From: Streptomyces sp. XM4193
GTDB taxonomy: Bacteria; Actinomycetota; Actinomycetes; Streptomycetales; Streptomycetaceae
Length of the DNA: 64,000 bases
Direction of reading: 5' to 3'
Assembly (NCBI RefSeq): GCF_023072595.1
Contig: NZ_JALLGK010000008.1
Span: 124,001-188,000 of the forward strand
The notes under the pieces are model-generated. The model was not told the DNA's origin. It was given only the letters and a program-made list of their open reading frames with translations, and did not search any database. The position numbers and the translations under genes are program-made. This document shows, piece by piece, positions 35,068 to 43,001 of the stretch; within the stretch, counting starts at the first letter, position 1; every line of letters starts with the position of its first letter.

Positions 35068-35640
35068 TCAGCGCCACTCCTCGGGGAGGGTGAAGTCGCC
35101 GTTGGCGATCATGAGGTCCACTGCGGTCCGGCCGTCCAGGGTCTCCCGCACGAGGTCGGCGTGGCCGCTGTGCCGTGCGACCTCCTCGATCAGGTGCAGC
35201 AGCGCCCAGCGCCAACTGCGGGTGCCGCCCGCGTCCCAGGGCGCCGGCGGCACCTCGAACGTCTCGTCCAGGGACGGGAGTTCGCGGACGGTGCGCTCCG
35301 TCTCGGCCGCGATCTCCTCGTACGCGGCCAGGAGCGCCTCCAGGCTCTCCTCCTCGCCCTCGGCGGTGAAGGACTTCTCCTGCTGGGCGAGGACCTCCGG
35401 GTCGCTGTAGTCGACGGTCTCCTTGCCGCTCATCAGCCGCAGCCAGTCCGCCTCGCCCTGGCTGACGTGCTTGAGGATGCCGGCGAGGGAGAGTGCGCTC
35501 GCGCTCGGCGTGCTGCGGGCCTGCTCGTCGGTGAGTCCGTGGACGGATCGTCGGACCGACTGCCGCTGTGCGTCGAGGTAGCCGAGCAGCGCGCCGGCTT
35601 CGTCTCCGCGGGCCTCTGGCTTGGTGGGGATGGCGCTCAT
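35068..35640 (-). CDS. DinB-family (DUF664) protein
   Basis: 190 aa from the ATG at 35640. A four-helix DinB-like fold is indicated by LLGYLDAQRQSVRRSVHGL, SLAGILKHVSQGEADWL and WALLHLIEEVARHSGHADLVRE. The three histidines of those last two helices (around LKHV and HLIEEVARHSGH) are the likely metal ligands. In actinobacteria such proteins are often thiol-dependent (mycothiol) S-transferases or damage-response proteins; substrate is unknown. Leftward, single gene, with a hairpin-like inverted repeat upstream. Confidence 0.87.
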   Translation of the reverse strand: MSAIPTKPEARGDEAGALLGYLDAQRQSVRRSVHGLTDEQARSTPSASALSLAGILKHVSQGEADWLRLMSGKETVDYSDPEVLAQQEKSFTAEGEEESLEALLAAYEEIAAETERTVRELPSLDETFEVPPAPWDAGGTRSWRWALLHLIEEVARHSGHADLVRETLDGRTAVDLMIANGDFTLPEEWR

Positions 35641-35718
35641 GGGATCGACCTTTCGCGTGGGCGTCGTGGCGACAGGCGTCGGGGGCCGGTCCGGCCCTCA
35701 CCACTGATCAGCACGCTA

Positions 35719-35755
35719 CGGACCCTTGCGGTCGACTTCTGTCCGCAAGGGTCCG
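35719..35755. promoter_or_regulatory. 13-bp inverted repeat between aldehyde dehydrogenase and dinB genes
   Basis: Perfect arms (35719-35731 and 35743-35755, CGGACCCTTGCGG and its complement) with an 11-nt loop. No T-run follows on the minus strand. It could terminate the dehydrogenase transcript or act as an operator about 80 bp upstream of the DinB start. Confidence 0.6.
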
Positions 35756-35852
35756 GGGTCGGGAAACCGCTCCGTCGCGGGCGGGGCTCAGCACCCGCAG
35801 CGGGCGGTGCGCCGGGCGAACGCCGCGCGGGGGCCGGGGCAGCGCGGCGGCG

Positions 35853-37310
35853 TCAGAACGGGAAGCCGCTGCGGCCGTGCTGGATCGCGATCCACTTGGT
35901 CGTGGTGAACGCCTCCACGAACTGGTCGCCGTTGAGGCGGCCGAGGCCGGAGTGCTTCTCCCCGCCGAACGGGACGATCGGCTCGTCCGCCACGGTCGAG
36001 TCGTTGACGTGCATCATCCCGCTGCGCACCCGGCGGGCGAACGCGACGCCGCGCTCGACGCTCGCGGTGTGGACGGCGCCGCCGAGTCCGTAGGGCGTGT
36101 CGTTGGTCACCCGCAGGGCGTCCTCCTCGCCGTCGACCGCGATGATCAGCGCCACCGGCCCGAATATCTCCTCGCGGCGCAGCGCGGAGTCCTCGGGGAT
36201 GTCGGTGAGCACGCTCGGCCAGACGAGGTTGCCGTCGGACTCGCCGCGAAGCAGCGCGGTCGCGCCTTCGTCGACGCCCTGCTGCACGGCCGCGGCGACC
36301 CGCTCGGCCTGGCCGGAGTTGATCAGCGGACCGATCAGGGTGTCCGGGTCGCCGGGGTCGCCGACCTTGAGACCGCGCACCTTGGCGACGAACTTCTCGG
36401 TGAACTCCTCGGCCAGCGAACGGTCCACGACGATGCGGTTCGCGGCCATGCAGACCTGGCCCTGGTGGACGTACCGGCTGAAGACCGCCGCGTCGACCGC
36501 GTAGTCGACGTCCGCGTCGTCCAGCACGACCAGGGCGCTGTTGCCGCCGAGTTCGAGCACGGTCTGCTTGAAGTGGCTCGCGGCGACCGTCGCGACGTGC
36601 CGGCCGACCCGGTCGGAGCCGGTGAAGGAGATGACCTTGGGCACCGGGTGCGCGATGAAGGCGTCCCCGACCTCGGCGATGTCGGTCACGATCACGTTCA
36701 GCAGGCCGCCCGGCAGTCCGGCCTCCTCCAGGACCCTGGCGACCAGCGTGCCGCCGCAGATCGGGGTGTTCTGGTGCGGCTTGAGGACCACGGCGTTGCC
36801 CAGGGCGAGCGCGGGGGCGACGGTCTTGAGGGAGAGCAGGAAGGGGAAGTTGAAGGGCGAGATGACGCCGATGACACCGACGGGCTCGCGGTAGACGCGG
36901 TTCTCCTTGCCGTCCACGGGCGAGGGCATGATGCGGCCCTCGGGGCTCAGCGCCAGGTGCACCGCCTGCCGCAGGAACTCCTTGGCCAACTGCAGCTCGA
37001 AGTCCGCCTTCAGCCGGGTTCCGCCGAGCTCGGCGACGATCGCGTCGGCGATCTCCTGCTCGCGGTCCTCGATGACGCGCAGCGCACGCTCGAAGACGAG
37101 CCTGCGGGTGTACGGACTGGTCTCGGCCCAGACGGCCTGCCGGCGTTCGGCCGCCCGGTACGCCTCGTCGATCTCCTCGACGGTGGCGACGGTGATCGAG
37201 CAGAGCTTGTCACCGTTGTACGGGTTGAAGTCGATGATGTCCCAGGAGCCGCTCCCCTGACGCCATTCGCCGTCTATGTACTGCGAGGCCAGATCCGTGA
37301 AGTAGGGCAT
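35853..37310 (-). CDS. NAD(P)-dependent aldehyde dehydrogenase
   Basis: 485 aa from the ATG at 37310 (MPYFTDLASQ), chosen for GAAGGA a few bases upstream; the frame is open to 37331. Family blocks: GVIGVISPFNFPFLL, KPHQNTP, VISFTGSDRVGRHV, catalytic Glu in LELGGNSALVVL and catalytic Cys in GQVCMAANRI, then EEIFGPVA and FGGEKHSGLGR. Closest in style to benzaldehyde/vanillin-type dehydrogenases, though substrate cannot be settled. Leftward, single gene. Confidence 0.93.
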   Translation of the reverse strand: MPYFTDLASQYIDGEWRQGSGSWDIIDFNPYNGDKLCSITVATVEEIDEAYRAAERRQAVWAETSPYTRRLVFERALRVIEDREQEIADAIVAELGGTRLKADFELQLAKEFLRQAVHLALSPEGRIMPSPVDGKENRVYREPVGVIGVISPFNFPFLLSLKTVAPALALGNAVVLKPHQNTPICGGTLVARVLEEAGLPGGLLNVIVTDIAEVGDAFIAHPVPKVISFTGSDRVGRHVATVAASHFKQTVLELGGNSALVVLDDADVDYAVDAAVFSRYVHQGQVCMAANRIVVDRSLAEEFTEKFVAKVRGLKVGDPGDPDTLIGPLINSGQAERVAAAVQQGVDEGATALLRGESDGNLVWPSVLTDIPEDSALRREEIFGPVALIIAVDGEEDALRVTNDTPYGLGGAVHTASVERGVAFARRVRSGMMHVNDSTVADEPIVPFGGEKHSGLGRLNGDQFVEAFTTTKWIAIQHGRSGFPF

Positions 37311-37369
37311 GCCGGTCCTTCGAAGAGTCACGTGGTCAGCAGTCGATGGTGCGTCATCGTAGCCACGGG

Positions 37370-38239
37370 TCAGGTGAGTTGACGCAGCTTGTGGAGGTAG
37401 ACGCGGGTTTCCTCCGGCGAGAGGCAGTTGTCGGTGAGGCGACGCATGACGCCCGCGTACTGACCGACCTCGTCGGGCTTGTCGAGGTAGAGCGAGCCGG
37501 TGAGCTGCTCCAGGTAGACGACGTCGGGGATCTCCGGCTCGGGGAAGCTCAGGACGGTGAACGCGCCGCTCTCCGCGGGGTGTCCGCCGAGCTCGAAGGA
37601 GGTGATCTGAAGCGTGATGTTGGGCAGCTCGGACAGCTCCGCGAGGTGGGCGAGCTGGGCGTCCAGGATGGCGTGGCTGCCGAAGGGTCTGCGCAGGGTG
37701 GCCTCGTCCAGCACACAGCGCAGCTGGGCCGGGTTCTCCTGGTGGAGGAGCTTCTGGCGGGCCATCCGCAGCGCCACCCGGCGCTCGACCTCGCTCTCGG
37801 CCACCTGCTCGCGGTGGCCGCTGGAGACGACGGCGTGGGCGTAGGCCTCGGTCTGCAACAGGCCGTGCACGAACTGGACTTCATAGGTGTCGATGGCGCA
37901 GGCGGCGCCCTCCAGGCCCACGTACGTCTGGAACCAGGAGGGCAGTACGTCGCTGTAGCTGTGCCACCAGCCGGCGATGCTGGACTCGCGCGCGAGGTTG
38001 AGCAGGGGCTCGCGCTCCACGTCCTCCACCACCCCGTAGAGCGTGAGCAGGTCCGCCACGTCCCGCGCCTTGAAACTCACCCGTCCCAGCTCCATCCGGC
38101 TGATCTTGGATTCGGAGGCGCGGATCGCGTAGCCCGCCGCCTCCCGGGTCACCCCCCGCGCCTCCCTGAGACGGCGCAACTGGGAGCCGAGCAGGATGCG
38201 GCGGACCATCGAACCGCCTGTCCCGCTCGGGGCGTTCAC
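37370..38239 (-). CDS. XRE-family regulator with DUF5753 domain (WhiJ/Scr1-like)
   Basis: About 289 aa from a GTG at 38239 (VNAPSGTGGS); an ATG at 38209 (MVRRILLGSQ) and upstream starts are possible. The N-terminal helix-turn-helix is LRRLREARGVTREAAGYAI with SKISRMELGRVSFK. The DUF5753 domain fills the rest (WWHSYSDVLPSWFQTYVGLE, YEVQFVHGLLQTEAYA, LHQENPAQLRCVLDEATLRR, ITSFELGGHPAESGAFTVL). In Streptomyces such proteins work with a DUF397 partner and an HATPase protein to time development. All three are here, and the divergent promoter carries repeats shared with the DUF397 promoter. Confidence 0.92.
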   Translation of the reverse strand: MNAPSGTGGSMVRRILLGSQLRRLREARGVTREAAGYAIRASESKISRMELGRVSFKARDVADLLTLYGVVEDVEREPLLNLARESSIAGWWHSYSDVLPSWFQTYVGLEGAACAIDTYEVQFVHGLLQTEAYAHAVVSSGHREQVAESEVERRVALRMARQKLLHQENPAQLRCVLDEATLRRPFGSHAILDAQLAHLAELSELPNITLQITSFELGGHPAESGAFTVLSFPEPEIPDVVYLEQLTGSLYLDKPDEVGQYAGVMRRLTDNCLSPEETRVYLHKLRQLT

Positions 38240-38387
38240 TCCACTTGCCCCAGTTGATCCGATCACTCCACCTGTCACCGGATTTGCTCCTATACAGATA
38301 AGACGCCCGCCCAGATTCAGCTTGCAGTCTGCCATCTTTGCGCTTCGTTGAGTGCCCGCACGATTACACACGATCGAAAGTTACGCG

Positions 38388-38428
38388 TGCACGTGCATCT
38401 GCCCTTGCATCCGCCGACTGCATTGGCA
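38388..38428. promoter_or_regulatory. TGCAT iterons and TGCACGTGCA palindrome in the XRE/ATPase divergent region
   Basis: The region 38240-38549 separates the XRE and HATPase genes. Within it, TGCACGTGCA (38388-38397) is followed by TGCAT at 38394, 38406 and 38419 (12-13 bp spacing, about one helical turn), the last within TGCATTGGCA. The same elements recur upstream of the DUF397 gene. Confidence 0.6.
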
Positions 38429-38549
38429 ACCATGGAGTCAGCCCAAGTGCACCGTGTGCGCGACCAATTGGGCTCCCGAGCGATCGGGAGTGCGCCGTCA
38501 TCGGATCCGCGAGGATCTGCGCCGCCGTCCAGCCAGGGGGACCAACGTC

Positions 38550-39104
38550 ATGGCGACCAAAGGACAGACCGTGCTCGAGCCCTTATGGCGAGGGCATTCG
38601 TCATCCAGCCACGACCCGCTCTCCGGTTCCGCCACCTGCATCCTGTCCTCGCACTACGAAGCGGTCGGCACCGCGCGGGAGTTCGCCCAGACGACACTGG
38701 CGAGCTGGCAGCTCCCGCGGTACTGCGACGACGTCACCCTCGTCGCCTCCGAGCTGGTGACCAACGCGCTGCGGCACGCGGTTCCCAGCAGGTGCCGCAC
38801 CCGTTCCGCCCCGTCCGACGAGCCCCTGGTGCGACTGCATCTCATGCGCTGGGCCTCGCGGTTGGTGTGCGCGGTCCGCGACCCGAGCCTGCACGCGCCG
38901 ATCACCGAGGACGGCAGCGCGTACGGGACCGAGCGGCTCGCCGACTACGCCGACGACGACGCGGAGTCGGGCCGCGGCCTCTTCCTGGTCGAGGCGTTCA
39001 GCGACAGCTGGGGCTGGGAGACGGTCGAGGGCAACCCCTCGGGCAAGGTCGTGTGGGCGCTCTTCCGACTGCCCGGAGCGGGAAGCTCCGGGATGTCCGC
39101 CTGA
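38550..39104 (+). CDS. ATP-binding HATPase (anti-sigma/RsbW-like) protein
   Basis: 184 aa from the ATG at 38550, with AGGGGGA upstream. A Ser/His-rich N-terminus of ~30 residues is followed by the GHKL ATPase fold: N-box VTLVASELVTNALRHAV and G-box region ESGRGLFLVEAFSDSWGW with GKVVWALF. No histidine phospho-acceptor or membrane segment, so it is a free HATPase as in serine-kinase anti-sigma factors. Divergent from the XRE gene and 340 bp from the DUF397 gene, a linkage seen around whiJ-type loci. Confidence 0.9.
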   Translation: MATKGQTVLEPLWRGHSSSSHDPLSGSATCILSSHYEAVGTAREFAQTTLASWQLPRYCDDVTLVASELVTNALRHAVPSRCRTRSAPSDEPLVRLHLMRWASRLVCAVRDPSLHAPITEDGSAYGTERLADYADDDAESGRGLFLVEAFSDSWGWETVEGNPSGKVVWALFRLPGAGSSGMSA

Positions 39105-39442
39105 GGCGGCGGACCGCACAGCAGGTGTGGCGCACGGAACGGGGGCTGAGCCGCGGGGGCCGGCGCCACACCTCACCCCCCGCGCGCCCTGCGGCCGGTG
39201 CGGCCTGCGCGCAGGGCGGTTCGCGCGCGCGTGACGGACAGGATGTACGTGCCGCGCGGGCGCGACGCGTGGATGACGAGCCCGACGCGCCTGCCCGACC
39301 GGGCCTGCGGGACACGGGCGTTGGGCCGGACACGGGCGTCGAGCCGGGTGCAGGCGTTGAGCCGGAGGCGGGTCGCGGGCGCTCGGCGCGACGGCGATCC
39401 GTGCACACCGCCCAACGGGCGCCGACGCCCGCCCGTACGGGC
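39105..39442. other. Intergenic, no gene seen
   Basis: 338 bp between the convergent HATPase and DUF397 genes. GC-rich with CGGGCGTTGGGCCGGACACGG-like repetition near 39310-39350 but no clear array or hairpin. Confidence 0.45.
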
Positions 39443-39682
39443 TCAGTCGACGATCAGATGGTCGAACTCCCCGTCCTTGACGCCCAGCAGCAGCGCCTCG
39501 ACCTCCGCCGGCGTGTAGACGAGCGCGGGGCCGTCGGGGAAACGGGAGTTGCGCATGGCGACGTCCCCTCCAGGCAGCTTGGCGAACTCCACACAGGTGC
39601 CCTGGGAGTTGCTGTGCCGACTCTTCTGCCACACGACCCCGTGGAGATCCTTGGACGCCATGCCGTTGTGTGCGTGGTGCAT
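39443..39682 (-). CDS. DUF397 small protein (WhiJ-partner type)
   Basis: 79 aa from the ATG at 39682; an ATG seven codons in (MASKDLHGV) is also plausible. The full DUF397 pattern is present: VVWQKSRHSNSQGTCVEFAK, DVAMRNSRFPDGPALVYT, and EVEALLLGVKDGEFDHL. DUF397 proteins are short, found almost only in actinomycetes, and act with an XRE-DUF5753 regulator. Located with such a regulator and an HATPase. Its upstream region carries iterons matching those of the XRE promoter. Confidence 0.93.
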   Translation of the reverse strand: MHHAHNGMASKDLHGVVWQKSRHSNSQGTCVEFAKLPGGDVAMRNSRFPDGPALVYTPAEVEALLLGVKDGEFDHLIVD

Positions 39683-40005
39683 CGGACACTCCCAGGTAGT
39701 TCAGGACCCAACTTCCGGGGATGATAGCTGCGTTCACGTGCCAATGCATTTGCCAATGCACGTGCACGACAGCCTGTCGTGACGCCATCACCCCCGGTCA
39801 GAGGCATGGAAGCCGAACCAACCCCTGTGTCGTCCGATGACGAACTCCGGGTAACCATCAGCACCCCGCCCACTACTGACACTTGCTTAGACGCGCGAGG
39901 CGGCCAACAGGTTCACCCCGCGGCGCCGCGCACTGCGGACGGGTCTCGTCCGGGCGTGGCGCCGCGGGGCGGCAGGTGCGCAAATCGCGCACGGGCAGGG
40001 TGGGT
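39683..40005. other. Intergenic: DUF397 promoter and rpsR2 3' region
   Basis: 323 bp. The left third holds the iterons listed at 39739-39766 and is AT-richer than its surroundings. The remainder has no recognisable gene. Confidence 0.45.
39739..39766. promoter_or_regulatory. TGCCAATGCA repeats and TGCACGTGCA palindrome upstream of DUF397
   Basis: TGCCAATGCA at 39739-39748 and 39751-39760 (12-bp spacing) and TGCACGTGCA at 39757-39766, starting 57 bp upstream of the DUF397 ATG. Read on the minus strand they match the palindrome and TGCATTGGCA element before the HATPase gene. Confidence 0.6.
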
Positions 40006-40242
40006 TCAGCGGGACACGTACGGCAGCAGCGCCATCTCGCGAGCGTTCTTGATCGCCCGCGCCAGCTGTCGCTGCTGGCGCCGCGTCACCCCGGTCACGC
40101 GGCGGGCACGGATCTTCCCCCGATCGGAGACGAACCTCCGCAGCAGATCGGTGTCCTTGTAGTCGATGTACGTGATGCCGGCCGCGTCCAGGGGGTTGGG
40201 ACGCGACTTGGCGGGGCGGCGGGCAACGGAGCGCGTGGGCAC
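40006..40242 (-). CDS. rpsR2: 30S ribosomal protein S18, zinc-independent paralogue
   Basis: 78 aa from a GTG at 40242, with GAGGAA upstream. S18 signature: GITYIDYKDTDLLRRFVS and GKIRARRVTGVTRRQQRQL with LARAIKNAREMALLPYV. It has no cysteine, which fits a zinc-free version made when zinc is scarce. Downstream of the cobW-rpmE2 pair, separated by ~200 bp with a 12-bp repeat array. Corresponds in order to the S. coelicolor SCO3425-3430 cluster as I recall it. Confidence 0.95.
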   Translation of the reverse strand: MPTRSVARRPAKSRPNPLDAAGITYIDYKDTDLLRRFVSDRGKIRARRVTGVTRRQQRQLARAIKNAREMALLPYVSR

Positions 40243-40358
40243 GGGCGTTCCTCGATCTGTACGGGACGGGACGGGCTGTACGGGACGGGACGGGCGGTAC
40301 GGGACGGACGGGCGGGCGGATGCACCGGCAGGCGGGGACGGTGGGGCGTTCCGGACGC

Positions 40359-40430
40359 GAGTGCGGGTGCGAGCGCGGGTGCGAGCGCGGGTGCGAGCGC
40401 GGGTGCGAGCGCGGGTGCGAGCGCGGGTGG
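40359..40430. repeat. 12-bp tandem repeat, six units
   Basis: Six contiguous copies of GAGCGCGGGTGC (the first reads GAGTGC..., the last ends GG), exactly 72 bp. The array lies 15 bp after the CobW-like stop codon and upstream of rpsR2. Open frames through it give Arg-Ala-Arg-Thr repeats, which are not a real protein. Confidence 0.9.
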
Positions 40431-40445
40431 GGGCGCGGACGGGGG

Positions 40446-41648
40446 CTATGCGGCCTGGTCGAGCAGGTCGTCGAAAGCGGTCGACAGCTGCTTCCAGCCG
40501 ACCCGGCCGGCCGCGTACTCGGCTTCGGTGAGCAGACAGGACTCCAGCAGCGCCGCGAGGTTCTCCCGGTCCAGGTCCGGCGAGACGAAGACCAGATGCT
40601 GTACGCGGTCGCCGTGTTCGGGGTCCCAGTCCAGGGCCGCGGCGGCACGACGCACCGGCGGGGCCAGATCCCAGGCGGCGTCCGGAAGCGAGGCGAGCCA
40701 GGGGCCGACGCTCTCGACGCACAGCGCGCCGCCGGCGCAGTCCCAGTGCAACAGGGTGTCGGGACGGTCGGCGAGCCAGAACCGGCCACGGCTGCGGGCG
40801 GCGGCGCAGCACAGCTCCTCCAGCGCCGCGTACAACCGTCCCGGGTGGAAGGGGCGGCGACTGCGCCAGACCAGGGTGCCGACCCCGTCGGCGGATCCGT
40901 CCTGGGGCAGCAACGCGCAGGCGGGGTGCTGCCGTTCGGCGGCTTCGGCGACACCGAAGCCCGCGGTGGCGGCGGAGGGGAAGTCGGGGTGGGCCACCGG
41001 CAGTCGACGCGCGGTGGGGTGGAGTTGGGCGAGCAGCGCCCGGTCGGTCTCGTCCGGCACCTCCTCGCCCTCGACGAGCGCCAGCACGTTCGGGTACTCC
41101 AGCTGCCTGGCGAAGGTGTCGGCGACGGTGCGCTGGTCGGAGGGTGCGGCGGCGAGCCCGGCCTCGGCGAGATCGTCGCCGTTGGCGAGAGTGGGGAGCA
41201 CCAGGGCCGGGTCCACGGCCACGACGACTCCCGCCAGGCGCAGTTCGTCTCCGGCGTGCGCGGCGACGACCTCGGCCATCGCCTTGGGCTCGACCGAGTC
41301 CCACAGCTCGACGATCGCCAGCCGGCAGACCCCGACCCCGGCGAGCCGAAGCAGCTCGGGCACCAGGTCCTCGCGGAGCGCGCAGCAGGCACAGTCGTTG
41401 GAGAGCGGGACGTGACCGGTGTCCAGCAGCCCGCCCCGCTCGCGGACGGTGCGGCGCACCGAGCCCGCGGTGGCGTCCGAGAGGTCGTGGTGCAGCGCGA
41501 CGCTGCCGGGCACCGCGGTGAGCAGCCGCTCCACGGCGGCGCTGCGGGCGTCCCGGTGCAGCCCTCCGACCACGACGACCGGCAGCGCTCCGCCGCGGTC
41601 GGAGGGGCCGGGCCGCCGGCCGTGCGCGGTCGGGTCCGGCGGCGTCAT
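40446..41648 (-). CDS. CobW-family (COG0523) protein with degenerate P-loop, zinc-homeostasis cluster
   Basis: 400 aa from the ATG at 41648, overlapping the rpmE2 stop (ATGA). The CxCC metal motif is kept: NDCACCALREDL (C86, C88, C89). The CobW C-terminal domain (LVWRSRRPFHPGRLYAAL; LVFVSPDLDRENLAALLE) is also present. The Walker A loop, normally GFLGAGKTT, reads VVGGLHRDARSAAVE here, so the catalytic lysine and Gly-Lys-Thr are gone. Zinc metallochaperones of this family act under zinc shortage. This one may bind metal without normal GTP hydrolysis. Confidence 0.9.
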   Translation of the reverse strand: MTPPDPTAHGRRPGPSDRGGALPVVVVGGLHRDARSAAVERLLTAVPGSVALHHDLSDATAGSVRRTVRERGGLLDTGHVPLSNDCACCALREDLVPELLRLAGVGVCRLAIVELWDSVEPKAMAEVVAAHAGDELRLAGVVVAVDPALVLPTLANGDDLAEAGLAAAPSDQRTVADTFARQLEYPNVLALVEGEEVPDETDRALLAQLHPTARRLPVAHPDFPSAATAGFGVAEAAERQHPACALLPQDGSADGVGTLVWRSRRPFHPGRLYAALEELCCAAARSRGRFWLADRPDTLLHWDCAGGALCVESVGPWLASLPDAAWDLAPPVRRAAAALDWDPEHGDRVQHLVFVSPDLDRENLAALLESCLLTEAEYAAGRVGWKQLSTAFDDLLDQAA

Positions 41649-41914
41649 CGGCCGCCCTCGCGGCGGGCGTAGCGGCGCTGGAAGCGCTCGACGCGTCCGG
41701 CGGTGTCCATGACCTTGGCCCGCCCGGTGTAGAAGGGGTGGCTCGCCGAGGAGACCTCCACGTCGATGACGGGGTAGGTGCGGCCGTCCTCCCACTCGAC
41801 GGTGCGCTCGCTGGTGGCCGTCGAACGCGTGAGGATCGCGAAGCCGGCGGACCGGTCCCGGAAGACGACGTGCCGGTACGGCGGGTGGATGTCGGGTTTC
41901 ACAAGCGGACTCAT
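41645..41914 (-). CDS. rpmE2: 50S ribosomal protein L31 type B (zinc-free)
   Basis: 89 aa from the ATG at 41914. Typical type-B L31: MSPLVKPDIHPPYRHVVFRD, then FYTGRAKVMDTAGRVERFQRRY. No cysteine, unlike the zinc-binding type A. The first gene before CobW, with overlapping stop and start. Replaces zinc L31 on ribosomes when zinc is limiting. Confidence 0.97.
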   Translation of the reverse strand: MSPLVKPDIHPPYRHVVFRDRSAGFAILTRSTATSERTVEWEDGRTYPVIDVEVSSASHPFYTGRAKVMDTAGRVERFQRRYARREGGR

Positions 41915-42057
41915 TCCTGGTCTCGGCCCCCGGCCGCGTGCTTCGCGCGCGGCGGGGGTGCGGTCTCGGGTCGATGCGGTCTCTGGCCGATGCGGCCACA
42001 GGGTGAGGCGGCCATGGGGTGAGGCGGCCCCGCGGCGGGGTGCGGCCGGGCGGCTGC

Positions 42058-42222
42058 TCAGCGCTGCTCGCGGAAGAGGACGTGCCGGCGGGCCACCGGG
42101 TCGTATTTGCGCAGCTCCAGCCGATCGGGACTGGTGCGGCGGTTCTTGCGGGTCACGTACGTGTAGCCGGTTCCCGCGGTGGACCGCAGGCGGATGACCG
42201 GACGGAGGTCGTTGCGTGGCAT
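42058..42222 (-). CDS. rpmG2: 50S ribosomal protein L33 (zinc-free paralogue)
   Basis: 54 aa from the ATG at 42222. MPRNDLRPVIRLRSTAGTGY, TRKNRRTSPDRLELRKYDP and RRHVLFRE match L33; the four zinc cysteines are absent. First gene of the leftward half of the zinc cluster; the Zur-like palindrome lies 19 bp upstream of its start. Confidence 0.96.
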   Translation of the reverse strand: MPRNDLRPVIRLRSTAGTGYTYVTRKNRRTSPDRLELRKYDPVARRHVLFREQR

Positions 42223-42240
42223 GGGGGTACTATACACAAA

Positions 42241-42255
42241 CGACAATCGTTTTCA
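42241..42255. promoter_or_regulatory. Zur-box-like palindrome between rpmG2 and rpmB2
   Basis: Read on the minus strand, TGAAAACGATTGTCG is a 7-1-7 palindrome close to the Streptomyces Zur consensus (TGAAAATGATTTTCA type). It sits in a 54-bp AT-rich divergent gap and would repress both rpmG2 and rpmB2-rpsN2 when zinc is plentiful. Confidence 0.8.
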
Positions 42256-42276
42256 TTAAGGAAGAGAGGTGGCCCG

Positions 42277-42513
42277 ATGTCCGCCCACTGCCAACTCACC
42301 GGCCGCGCACCGACGTTCGGCAAACAGATCTCGCACTCGCACCGGCGCAGCTCACGCCGCTTCGACCCCAACATCCAGCGCAAGCGCTACTGGCTGCCCT
42401 CCGAGGGCCGGCACGTGCGGCTGACGCTCAGCACCAAGGGCATCAGGACGGTCGACACCATCGGCATCGAGCGGGCGGTCGCCCGAATCCGCGCACGCGG
42501 CGGGAGGGTCTGA
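42277..42513 (+). CDS. rpmB2: 50S ribosomal protein L28 (zinc-free paralogue)
   Basis: 78 aa from the ATG at 42277, with GGAAGAGAGG 10 bases upstream. L28 motifs: CQLTGRAPTFGKQISHSHRR, FDPNIQRKRYWLPSEGRHVR and LTLSTKGIRTVDTIG. Only one cysteine remains where the zinc form has CxxC pairs. Overlaps rpsN2 (TGATG). Confidence 0.96.
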   Translation: MSAHCQLTGRAPTFGKQISHSHRRSSRRFDPNIQRKRYWLPSEGRHVRLTLSTKGIRTVDTIGIERAVARIRARGGRV

Positions 42514-42818
42514 TGGCCAAGCGCAGCAAGATCGCGAAGAACGAGCAGCGCAAAGCCGTCGTCGAGCGGTACGCCGCCCGCAGGTCCGAGCTGAAGCGGA
42601 TCATCCGCGACCCGGCGTCCGGGGAGGGCGAAAGGGCCGCTGCCCAGCGGGAGTTGCGCCGCCAGCCGCGCGACGCCTGTGCGGCCCGGGTGCGCAACCG
42701 GGACAGCGTGGACGGCCGTCCACGCGGGCATCTGCGGGCGTTCGGGCTCTCGCGCATCACGATGCGCGAGCTTGCGCACGCCGGCAAGCTGCCCGGCGTG
42801 CGCAAGTCGAGCTGGTAG
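42513..42818 (+). CDS. rpsN2: 30S ribosomal protein S14, zinc-independent (long) form
   Basis: 101 aa from the ATG at 42513, whose A overlaps the rpmB2 stop. The long zinc-free S14 type: MAKRSKIAKNEQRKAVVERY, then RDACAARVRNRDSVDGRPRG and LSRITMRELAHAGKLPGV. It lacks the CxxC pairs of the short zinc form. Completes the zinc-starvation set. Confidence 0.97.
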   Translation: MAKRSKIAKNEQRKAVVERYAARRSELKRIIRDPASGEGERAAAQRELRRQPRDACAARVRNRDSVDGRPRGHLRAFGLSRITMRELAHAGKLPGVRKSSW

Positions 42819-43001
42819 CCGCCCCGCCGGCGCGGAGCCCGGGGTCGGCGGTGCCGCCGCGCCGCCGGCGGTGGCCGGATCCGGTCGGCCGCGTTTACGG
42901 GCGGGGCAGGACGCCGTCGTACGCTCCTGCCCCGCCCGGCCCGGACGCTGTCGGCGGCCGGTCGCTGTCGGCGGCCGGTCGGGGTCAGCGGCCGGTCGCG
43001 G

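Noticed and set aside
40320..40440. Arg-Ala-Arg-Thr repeat protein through the 12-bp array
   Set aside because: It is only the translation of the tandem repeat inside a shadow frame of cobW and rpsR2; both real genes are accounted for.
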